From UBA11136 sp964482135 (GTDB taxonomy: Bacteria > Pseudomonadota > Alphaproteobacteria > UBA11136): a stretch of 9,867 bases of DNA. This document shows positions 1-5,121 of the stretch, in pieces. The stretch is taken from contig CAYZWF010000055.1 of the NCBI GenBank assembly GCA_964482135.1, positions 1-9,867 on the forward strand, written 5' to 3'. A program made the position numbers and the translations under genes. The notes under the pieces were generated by a model. It was not told the origin of the DNA. It made no database searches and worked only from the letters and a program-made list of their open reading frames with translations. How positions within the stretch are numbered: the first letter of the stretch is position 1; each line of letters begins with the position of its first letter.

Positions 1-348
1 TTCCTGGTCCTCGCCGTTGCCGCCCTGCGCTCCGTCGTCAGAGCCATCACCAGAATCCTTATCATCGGAATCCCCATCACCATCGTCCGACCCGCCTTCC
101 GCGCCCTCTTCCTCCATGTCGTAAATGCCGTCCGTGACCTTGGTGGCCAGGGCCTGGAGGAAGGAAGCCGTCACCTCACGGTCGGTCATGGACACCAGGT
201 GAAAAAGGATATGATCGAGGAACGCGCCCACGGCCATGACGCCGGAAACACCCTGTTTCTCGCATGCTTCAAAGGCATCACGGACAATAATCAGGGCCTT
301 CTTCTTGGATTCGATATCGTAATCGTCGGAGAGTTCGGTCTCACTCAT
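1..348 (-). CDS. Hypothetical protein with acidic Ser/Asp/Gly-rich tail (3' end outside window)
   Basis: An open frame of 116 codons with no stop runs from an ATG at 348 to the left window edge, so the C-terminus is missing. The product begins MSETELSDDYDIESKKKALI. Residues 1-75 are a mixed helical-looking region without transmembrane segments or a signal peptide. From about residue 79 the sequence becomes low-complexity and acidic (EEEGAEGGSDDGDGDSDDKD and onward, with Gly, Ser, Asp, Gln). Codon use is GC-rich at third positions, like the other native genes. A weak purine stretch (AGGGAAA) lies about 10 bases before the ATG. It is divergent from the IS-like remnant at 499, with 150 bp between them. 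I do not recognise the family. The tail could be a flexible linker or a cation-binding segment, but nothing shown here proves either. Confidence 0.75.
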   Translation of the reverse strand, partial: MSETELSDDYDIESKKKALIIVRDAFEACEKQGVSGVMAVGAFLDHILFHLVSMTDREVTASFLQALATKVTDGIYDMEEEGAEGGSDDGDGDSDDKDSGDGSDDGAQGGNGEDQE

Positions 349-436
349 GGTTTTGGTTTCCCTACGCTAATTCCATGACCTGTCTCGGCCCAATAAGAGC
401 ATAACAAAGGCCCCACAGGCGATAAGTTTTTCCTAT

Positions 437-460
437 ATCGGACCCAGTTTTCTTGGACAC
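437..460 (+). repeat. Candidate left terminal inverted repeat of an IS3-like element
   Basis: The stretch contains GGACCCAGTTTTCTTGGACAC (440-460) and lies 39 bp before the start codon of an IS3-type OrfA-like frame. The pattern and distance resemble, from memory, the left ends of many IS3-family elements. No matching right end (the reverse complement) was seen in the window, which fits a truncated element. The exact outer boundary cannot be set. Confidence 0.4.
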
Positions 461-498
461 TAAATTGAGTTACTCAAGTGTTCAAGGAGGGCACTCTA

Positions 499-774
499 AT
501 GAATGAAATTATTGATAAAAATATTGCCGTTGATGGACCTGTGGTAAACGAGGTCGAGCATGGCTCGTCCACGTATTCCCCAGGTCAGGCCCCGCAGGTT
601 GGTTCGCTGGAACGGGGACAACGTTGGACTGTTCGGCGCAAACAAGAGGCCGTTCTTCGTCTGGTTCGAGGCGAGTCTGTGGAACTTCTCTCGCGGGAGC
701 TGGGGATTGAGACGCATCGCCTTGAGGCTTGGCGGGAAAAGGCGATGGCGAACTTCCCGACGACAAGGCCCTGA
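499..774 (+). pseudogene. Truncated IS3-type OrfA-like helix-turn-helix protein
   Basis: The 91-residue frame starts at ATG 499, chosen because a strong Shine-Dalgarno AAGGAGG (484-490) sits 8 bases upstream; a GTG at 478 is in frame but lacks such a site. Residues about 41-84 (QRWTVRRKQEAVLRLVRGES, then LLSRELGIETHRLEAWREKA) match the helix-turn-helix region at the start of IS3-family OrfA transposases, where it binds the element ends. The normal OrfA coiled-coil tail is missing: the frame ends MANFPTTRP and stops. Codons such as ATT, GAT, CGT and CTT are poorer in GC at third positions than the neighbouring genes, consistent with foreign origin. The last ~10 residues overlap a native-looking frame, so the IS sequence probably ends near 735-742. 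A domesticated small DNA-binding protein, or a distant relative of SciP/DUF1153 regulators, is a less likely alternative. Confidence 0.6.
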
Positions 775-845
775 TCAGCGGCCCCCAGGACGAGGACGCG
801 GCGGGGGCCGTCTCCCAGGACGATATCGACTCCATGTTCGACTAG
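726..845 (+). pseudogene. 3' remnant of a native gene ending in SQDDIDSMFD
   Basis: In the frame minus one relative to the OrfA-like gene, an open stretch begins after a stop at 723-725 and runs to TAG 843-845. From about 741 it reads GDGELPDDKALISG, then PQDEDAAGA and VSQDDIDSMFD. Its third positions are strongly GC-rich, unlike the OrfA part and like resident genes. The end resembles the SQxEIDAL-type motif known at the N-terminus of flagellar switch protein FliM, where it binds phosphorylated CheY; similar short tails occur on other signalling proteins. There is no start codon with a ribosome binding site of its own, so this is read as the surviving 3' end of a resident gene after IS insertion and deletion. 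A minus-one frameshift product of the OrfA-like frame at GGGAAAAG (734-741) is a less likely alternative. Confidence 0.45.
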
Positions 846-903
846 ATCACATCCCGGCGTTTTCAGGCGGGCACCCAGGATCACGCCCCAATATCACATC
901 CCG
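846..903. repeat. Short direct repeat ATCACATCCCG, two copies
   Basis: ATCACATCCCG occurs at 846-856 and, as TCACATCCCG preceded by TA, at 893-903, 47 bp apart. It lies in the gap between the SQDDID tail and the stop of the convergent Sel1-repeat gene. No convincing hairpin with a T-run is present in this gap. Function unknown; may be chance or a degraded duplication. Confidence 0.35.
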
Positions 904-913
904 CTATCACGCC

Positions 914-940
914 GGGGTTATCTCTTTGGGGCTATCTCTT
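914..940. repeat. Tandem 13-bp repeat covering the Sel1 gene stop codon
   Basis: GGGGTTATCTCTT (914-926) and GGGGCTATCTCTT (928-940) are adjacent copies with one mismatch and a period of 14 bp. On the minus strand the first copy is the gene end AAG AGA TAG followed by CCCC. The second reads AAG AGA TAA CCCC, so the last two codons and the stop are repeated just after the gene. Confidence 0.6.
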
Positions 941-1519
941 CACTATGTATTTATCGGCCTCGGTCACGGCAGTGGCGATTTCCTTCTTGTTCATAACCAG
1001 TCTCAGCGCGTCCATTTTCTTGGCGGCGGAGAAACTTTCCGGGGTTCGCGGCAAATACGCCGCCAGATAGAGCCATTTATAGGCGGCCACACGGTCCCGC
1101 TTTACATGCTTACCATCAAAATAGGCCACCCCCAGTTGATAGCGGCCCCGGATATTTCCCCTCTCGGCTGCGTGGGTAAGTTTTTTAATTCCGAGTTTTT
1201 TATTCTGGCGGACGCCGCGTCCCTCAAGATAGAGCATACCCAACAGGGCCTCGGCATCGGAATAGCCCTGAGCGGCGGCTCTTTCGTACCATGTGGCGGC
1301 CTTGGTGGTGCTTTTCTTCACTCCCTGGCCGTTTTCGTAATAGATTCCCACCATGTACTGGGACAGGGCGTGGCCTTTTTTGGCGTCGTACAGCCATTCG
1401 CCGAAAGGCTCGTCCGACTTTACCGAAGTCACGGGCTGCACGGGCTCGCCGGCAGAGGAAATACCCGACACGGCAAGAGACACCGACATGGCAATGGCTG
1501 TGAGAAAACGTCTTAACAT
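932..1519 (-). CDS. Exported Sel1-repeat (TPR-like) protein
   Basis: The 195-residue product begins with a signal peptide (MLRRFLTAIAMSVSLAVSG, cleavage probably after SSA at 21-23), so it should act in the periplasm or at the outer membrane. Three consecutive 36-residue Sel1 repeats follow at about 46-81, 82-117 and 118-153, with the diagnostic Gly at 49, 85 and 121 and the pattern A..LG.lY..G.GV......A..W...A. Sel1 repeats are alpha/alpha solenoids that mediate protein-protein contacts; such small exported proteins are usually adaptors rather than enzymes, and no catalytic motif is visible. The tail (about 160-195) is Lys/Ala-rich. The start is the only ATG that keeps the full signal peptide, and a weak GTGAGAG lies just upstream. 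It appears monocistronic. The specific partner is unknown. Confidence 0.85.
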   Translation of the reverse strand: MLRRFLTAIAMSVSLAVSGISSAGEPVQPVTSVKSDEPFGEWLYDAKKGHALSQYMVGIYYENGQGVKKSTTKAATWYERAAAQGYSDAEALLGMLYLEGRGVRQNKKLGIKKLTHAAERGNIRGRYQLGVAYFDGKHVKRDRVAAYKWLYLAAYLPRTPESFSAAKKMDALRLVMNKKEIATAVTEADKYIVKR

Positions 1520-1711
1520 TCGCTCTCACTTCATCAGAACATACTGGAAGAGAGAGGTAACTTTAAGAAAACGTAGTTAAATATTTGATAACAAATCGTT
1601 TTTATGGCGAAATAATTTTAGCTTACTTTCGCACGCCCTCCCGGCGCCTCCCTCTCGGCACATGGAGAGACGTCAAACCGGCAACGATCTGGAAATGACG
1701 GAAGTGAGAAA
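1520..1711. other. AT-rich intergenic region upstream of the Sel1 gene
   Basis: This 192-bp gap lies between the Sel1 gene start and the 3' end of the tRNA. The part from about 1550 to 1625 is markedly AT-rich against a GC-rich background and includes a small inverted repeat ATTTGATAACAAAT (1583-1596). It presumably holds the Sel1 promoter, but I could not choose a convincing -35/-10 pair. The GC-rich part nearer the tRNA shows no clear intrinsic terminator for the tRNA: only a weak CTCTC/GAGAG stem without a T-run. Confidence 0.5.
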
Positions 1712-1787
1712 TGGTGACCCCGGCGGGACTCGAACCCGCGTTGCCAGGATGAAAACCTGGAGTCCTAGGCCACTAGACGACGGGGCC
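1712..1787 (-). tRNA. tRNA-Glu (anticodon UUC)
   Basis: The minus strand folds into a full 76-nt cloverleaf including an encoded CCA (1712-1714). The acceptor GGCCCCG pairs with CGGGGTC, the anticodon stem CCAGG/CCTGG encloses the loop TTTTCAT with anticodon TTC at 1753-1751, and the T-arm GCGGG-TTCGAGT-CCCGC is canonical. It decodes GAA/GAG; in alphaproteobacteria charged Glu-tRNA also feeds haem synthesis through HemA types that use it, if present. It lies downstream of recJ on the same strand, with 124 bp between them that hold duplicated promoter-like sequence, so it is probably transcribed on its own. No integrase or attachment-site repeat is seen at its 3' end. Confidence 0.97.
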
Positions 1788-1796
1788 TCACCACAG

Positions 1797-1832
1797 GGCA
1801 AGGGTCATATCTTCCCGCGCCGGTAAAATCAA
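1797..1832 (-). promoter_or_regulatory. Proximal promoter of tRNA-Glu (P1)
   Basis: On the minus strand TTGATT (1832-1827) is followed after exactly 17 bp by TATGAC (1809-1804). The predicted start near 1797 leaves a leader of about 10 nt before the tRNA 5' end at 1787, a usual arrangement for a tRNA gene. It sits inside the repeated block described at 1802-1900. Confidence 0.5.
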
Positions 1833-1900
1833 GCCCACCGCGCACGAGGCCGGACGGCGCGGGCCATATTTCCTTAGGCGCCGGTAAAATCAAGCCCACC
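1802..1900. repeat. Imperfect direct repeat between recJ and tRNA-Glu
   Basis: A 23-bp unit, GCGCCGGTAAAATCAAGCCC plus ACC, is present exactly at 1817-1839 and 1878-1900, with a period of 61 bp. The flank GGGTCATATCTTCC (1802-1815) is echoed by GGGCCATATTTCCT (1861-1874), so the real unit is about 40 bp. It duplicates the promoter-like sequences in front of the tRNA. Confidence 0.8.
1863..1893 (-). promoter_or_regulatory. Distal promoter-like copy upstream of tRNA-Glu (P2)
   Basis: The duplicated block repeats the same elements: TTGATT (1893-1888) and TATGGC (1868-1863), but with a 19-bp spacer and a weaker -10. It may be a weak second promoter or a decayed duplicate of P1. Confidence 0.3.
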
Positions 1901-1911
1901 ACTTAAATCCA

Positions 1912-3720
1912 TTACATCGGCGCCGCGTCGTCGATCATCAATTGTACGCGCGCGCGCCCCTGCCAACTGTCGTCACGCAACCGGCCCGCCACGTGCAGCG
2001 CCTCGCCTCGGTTATTCAGCAAGGCCTGTCCCAGCGGCGTCTCAAGACTGCGGAAGGCGATGGCCTTGAGGCGGCCGCCACCAGCATCGGAGAGAAAACA
2101 GCGCACATGGTTTTCCCCCACCACATCGGCCTTGGCCACATTCACATGGGACATGACGAAGCGCGGCTCGGCATTTCCCGGTCCGAAGGGTGCTGCCCGT
2201 TCCAGCAACGTCACCAATTCCTGTGTCGCCCCGGCGAGGGACAGCGCGCCGTCGAATTTAAGCTCCGGCGCAGGAATTCCCGCCCCCGCCTCGCCGCCGC
2301 CTACCCGCTGGACAAGGAATTCCTTTAATTCGCCAAACCTGTCCCCGGCCACCGTCATGCCCGCCGCCATGGCGTGGCCGCCGCCATTGATCAAAAGCTC
2401 CGCCTGACGCGCCGCGATTACCGCCGCGCCCAGATCCACGCCCGGCAGCGAACGCCCCGAGCCCTTGGCCTCGCCCTTCTCGCCCTTATCGAGGGCAAAC
2501 ACACAGACCGGGCGGTTAAAACGCTCCTTGAGCCTTCCTGCGACGATACCGATGACCCCGGGATGCCATCCCTCCCCTGCCGCGAACAGGATCGGATCGG
2601 GCGAGGCCGCTTGCTCGATCTGGAGGGTGGCGGCCTCCAGAACTCCCGCTTCGATGGCGCGGCGCTCCTGGTTAAAGGCGTCGAGCTCGGCGGCCATCTC
2701 CCGCGCCGCTTGGGAATCGTCACAGGAAAGCAGACGGGTGCCGAGATCGGCACGGCCCACCCTGCCCCCGGCATTGACCCGGGGGCCGAGGACAAACCCC
2801 AGATGATAGCCGCCGGGCTTCTCCTTGATCCCCGCCACATCGGCCAGCGCCACCAGTCCGGCATTGCCGCGTCCCGCCAATACCTTGATCCCCTGGGCCA
2901 CATAGGCCCGGTTTAACCCCGTCAGCGGCACCACGTCACAAACCGTGCCCAGCGCCACCAGATCGAGCCATTGCATAAGTTCGGGCTCGGGCCTCCCCTC
3001 GCCGTACCAGCCTTCGTCGCGCAATACCCGGTTCACCGCCACCACCAACAAAAAGGCCACGCCCACGGCGGCCAGATGCCCAAGCTCGCCGCTTTCATCG
3101 AGGCGCTTGGGATTAACCACGGCATGGGCCTCGGGTAAAACGGGCTCGGCCTCGTGATGGTCCACCACGATCACATCGAGCCCCATGGCGGCAGCCGCGG
3201 CCAATGGTTCAAAGGCGGTAATACCGCAATCCACGGTAATCACCAGCCCCGCGCCCTGCTCATGGAGCGTCTTCATGGCGCCCTCGTTGGGGCCATAGCC
3301 CTCGGCCATGCGGTCGGGCACGTAAAAAATGACCGTGCCGCCCACGGCATTGAGGAATCTCAGCAACAGGGCGCATGAGGTGGCCCCATCCACGTCGTAA
3401 TCGCCGAAAACGGCGATGGTCTCGCCGTCGCGCAGCGCCTTGTGGATGCGTGTGGCGGCGGCTTCCATATCGTGCAGGCTGGTGGGGTCGGGCATGTAAT
3501 GGCGCAGGCTGGGATCGAGGAAGTCGGCGCCTTCTTCGGGCGTCACCCCGCGCGCGGCGAGGATGCGTCCCACGATCTCGGGAACTTCCATCCGCTGCGA
3601 CAGCATCAGCGCCGCGCGCTCATCGGCCAGCCGCAGCCGCCAGCGTTTGCCCGCCAACGAGTGCTCCACGCCGAGAAAGGCCTCCCCATCCGGGGTTTCG
3701 AGCGCCGCCGCTTCAGCCAC
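1912..3720 (-). CDS. recJ: Single-stranded-DNA-specific exonuclease RecJ
   Basis: RecJ degrades single-stranded DNA 5' to 3' with Mg/Mn in RecF-pathway recombination, base-excision and mismatch repair. Numbered from the preferred start, the DHH domain shows DYDVDG (107-112), VDCGIT (about 163-168), DHH (187-189), NPK and a later CDVVPL Asp. The DHHA1 part shows GPRVNAGGR (312-320), GWHPGVIGIVAGRL (384-397), GSGRSLPG (420 on) and GGGHAMAAGMT (446-456), followed by an OB-like C-terminal region. The product is 602 residues, normal for the family. I chose GTG 3720 because AGGCGG lies 5 bases upstream and a promoter-like pair (TTGAGC/CATAGT) falls inside the longer frame. That longer frame, from ATG 3792, adds 24 residues that look unlike RecJ. 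It is divergent from the phosphofructokinase gene. Confidence 0.95.
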   Translation of the reverse strand: MAEAAALETPDGEAFLGVEHSLAGKRWRLRLADERAALMLSQRMEVPEIVGRILAARGVTPEEGADFLDPSLRHYMPDPTSLHDMEAAATRIHKALRDGETIAVFGDYDVDGATSCALLLRFLNAVGGTVIFYVPDRMAEGYGPNEGAMKTLHEQGAGLVITVDCGITAFEPLAAAAAMGLDVIVVDHHEAEPVLPEAHAVVNPKRLDESGELGHLAAVGVAFLLVVAVNRVLRDEGWYGEGRPEPELMQWLDLVALGTVCDVVPLTGLNRAYVAQGIKVLAGRGNAGLVALADVAGIKEKPGGYHLGFVLGPRVNAGGRVGRADLGTRLLSCDDSQAAREMAAELDAFNQERRAIEAGVLEAATLQIEQAASPDPILFAAGEGWHPGVIGIVAGRLKERFNRPVCVFALDKGEKGEAKGSGRSLPGVDLGAAVIAARQAELLINGGGHAMAAGMTVAGDRFGELKEFLVQRVGGGEAGAGIPAPELKFDGALSLAGATQELVTLLERAAPFGPGNAEPRFVMSHVNVAKADVVGENHVRCFLSDAGGGRLKAIAFRSLETPLGQALLNNRGEALHVAGRLRDDSWQGRARVQLMIDDAAPM

Positions 3721-3757
3721 CAAAACCGCCTGGCAATAAAATCGAATGCATGGCGTC

Positions 3758-3786
3758 ACTATGGGAGGAAACCCACACAGGCTCAA
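3758..3786 (-). promoter_or_regulatory. Predicted recJ promoter
   Basis: The minus strand has TTGAGC (3786-3781), a 17-bp spacer and CATAGT (3763-3758), each matching the sigma70 consensus at 4 of 6 positions. The start would fall near 3751, about 30 nt before GTG 3720. If used, it rules out the upstream ATG at 3792. Confidence 0.35.
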
Positions 3787-3796
3787 CATCATCCTT

Positions 3797-3825
3797 TTGA
3801 ATGGGGGCGCGGGCTGGGCTATAAA
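3797..3825 (+). promoter_or_regulatory. Predicted promoter of the PPi-phosphofructokinase gene
   Basis: TTGAAT (3797-3802) and TATAAA (3820-3825) are separated by 17 bp, a good sigma70-type promoter. Transcription would begin near 3832 and give a leader of about 30 nt with a CGGAGA Shine-Dalgarno (3848-3853). Confidence 0.6.
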
Positions 3826-3842
3826 ATACGCCTACGTATTTT
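3823..3842. repeat. Perfect palindrome at the phosphofructokinase transcription start
   Basis: AAAATACG (3823-3830) and CGTATTTT (3835-3842) are a perfect 8-bp inverted repeat around CCTA. It overlaps the -10 element and the predicted start, a typical place for a repressor operator; it could also form a small hairpin at the very 5' end of the mRNA. The binding protein is unknown. Confidence 0.55.
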
Positions 3843-3861
3843 CATCCCGGAGATAGAAAAC

Positions 3862-5076
3862 ATGTCCCAAGGCAAGGTTCTGGTGGCCCAGGGTGGCGGC
3901 CCCACCGCCGTTATCAATCAATCCCTGGCCGGCGTGGTTCTGGAATCCCGCAAGGGCAAGAACGCGAGCCCCGTCTACGGCGCCTTTCACGGCGTACGTG
4001 GCATCATCGACGAGGACTTCACCAACCTTTCCCGGGAAAGCGCGAGCAATCTGGAAAAGGTGGCGGCCACGCCCTCTTCGGCGCTGGGCTCCACCCGTGA
4101 CAAGCCCGACATCAACTACTGCCGCGAGATCTTGGCCGCCCTCCAGGCCCACAACATCGACCGCTTCTTCTATATTGGCGGCAATGATTCCTCCGACACC
4201 CTGCGCATCCTCTCGGCTCAGGCGCATAAAGCACGCTATCCCCTGCGCTGTGTCCATGTGCCCAAGACCATCGACAATGATCTGGTGCTGAACGATCACA
4301 CGCCGGGATTCCCCTCGGCGGCCCGTTTCGTGGCCGGGGCCTTCGCCGGAGTCAGCCTCGATATCCGCGCCATTCCCGGCGTTTATGTGGGCGTGGTCAT
4401 GGGCCGTCACGCGGGCTTCCTCACCGCCGCCGCCGCGCTCGCTAGCTACCATGACGGCGACGGGCCGCATCTGATTTATCTTCCCGAGCGCAACTTCAAC
4501 CAGCGCGCCTTCCTGCGCGACGTAAAGCGGGTCTATGAACGGCTCGGGCGCTGCGTCATCGCGGTCAGCGAAGGCATCCACGACAGCCGCGGCGTGCCCA
4601 TCGCCACCAAGCTGGCGGGAGAGGTGGAGCGCGACGCCCACGGCAATGTCCAGCTCTCGGGCACCGGCGCGCTGGGCGACATGCTGACCAAGACCATCAA
4701 GGACAATCTTGGAATCAACCGCGTTCGCGCCGATACCCTGGGCTATCTCCAGCGTTCCTTCCTCGGCTGTGTCTCCCACGTGGACCAGCGCGAGGCCCGC
4801 AAGGCGGGCGAAGTCGCGGTAAGGTTCGCTGCCCAGAATAAAGACGGCTCGGTGACCATTCGCCGCAAACCCGGCAAGGCCTACAAAGCCGACTACAAGC
4901 TGGTGGGGCTCTCTGCCGTGGGCGGCAAGACCCGCACCATGCCGAACGCCTATATCGCCAAGAGCGGCACCGACGTCACGGGGACCTTCCGCGACTATCT
5001 GCGCCCGCTGCTGGGCTCAGGCCTGCCCACCACCGCGCGGCTTGGCGGCAAACGGGTGAAGAAAATTTTGGGGTAG
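3862..5076 (+). CDS. Pyrophosphate-type 6-phosphofructokinase
   Basis: The 404-residue enzyme belongs to the phosphofructokinase A superfamily and interconverts fructose 6-phosphate and fructose 1,6-bisphosphate in the cytoplasm. Visible motifs are GGGPT (11-15, donor loop), GGNDS (106-110), PKTIDND (134-140, catalytic Asp), MGRHAGF (180-186), LPER (207-210) and SEG (236-238). ATP-dependent enzymes carry GGDGS at the second motif. The Asp in place of the second Gly (N-D-S) is the accepted mark of pyrophosphate users, which catalyse a reversible reaction. The first Asp of the motif is Asn here, as I recall from the GGNDS subgroup. Start ATG 3862 has CGGAGA 8 bases upstream; the frame is open further upstream into the recJ region, but the family begins here. 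It stands alone between divergent recJ and the convergent cyclase gene, in the place where glpX often lies. Confidence 0.9.
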   Translation: MSQGKVLVAQGGGPTAVINQSLAGVVLESRKGKNASPVYGAFHGVRGIIDEDFTNLSRESASNLEKVAATPSSALGSTRDKPDINYCREILAALQAHNIDRFFYIGGNDSSDTLRILSAQAHKARYPLRCVHVPKTIDNDLVLNDHTPGFPSAARFVAGAFAGVSLDIRAIPGVYVGVVMGRHAGFLTAAAALASYHDGDGPHLIYLPERNFNQRAFLRDVKRVYERLGRCVIAVSEGIHDSRGVPIATKLAGEVERDAHGNVQLSGTGALGDMLTKTIKDNLGINRVRADTLGYLQRSFLGCVSHVDQREARKAGEVAVRFAAQNKDGSVTIRRKPGKAYKADYKLVGLSAVGGKTRTMPNAYIAKSGTDVTGTFRDYLRPLLGSGLPTTARLGGKRVKKILG

Positions 5077-5121
5077 CCCTGCCACTCCGTGCAGGCCTGG
5101 TTTATGTGATGTTTCCGGCCC

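Noticed and set aside
560..1516. 318-codon plus-strand frame across the IS scar and opposite the Sel1 gene
   Set aside because: It runs through two unrelated regions, is Arg/Gly-rich in a shadow pattern, and the minus strand encodes clear Sel1 repeats with a signal peptide.
1712..1787. tRNA-Glu as an integration site
   Set aside because: No second copy of the tRNA 3' end and no integrase were found in the window; the nearby repeat lies on the 5' side of the tRNA and looks like promoter duplication.
2374..2916. Plus-strand frames inside recJ
   Set aside because: Overlap conserved DHH/DHHA1 motifs on the minus strand; no domain of their own.
3832..4779. 315-codon open frame on the minus strand opposite the phosphofructokinase
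   Set aside because: Antisense shadow of a gene with all family motifs; no recognisable protein.
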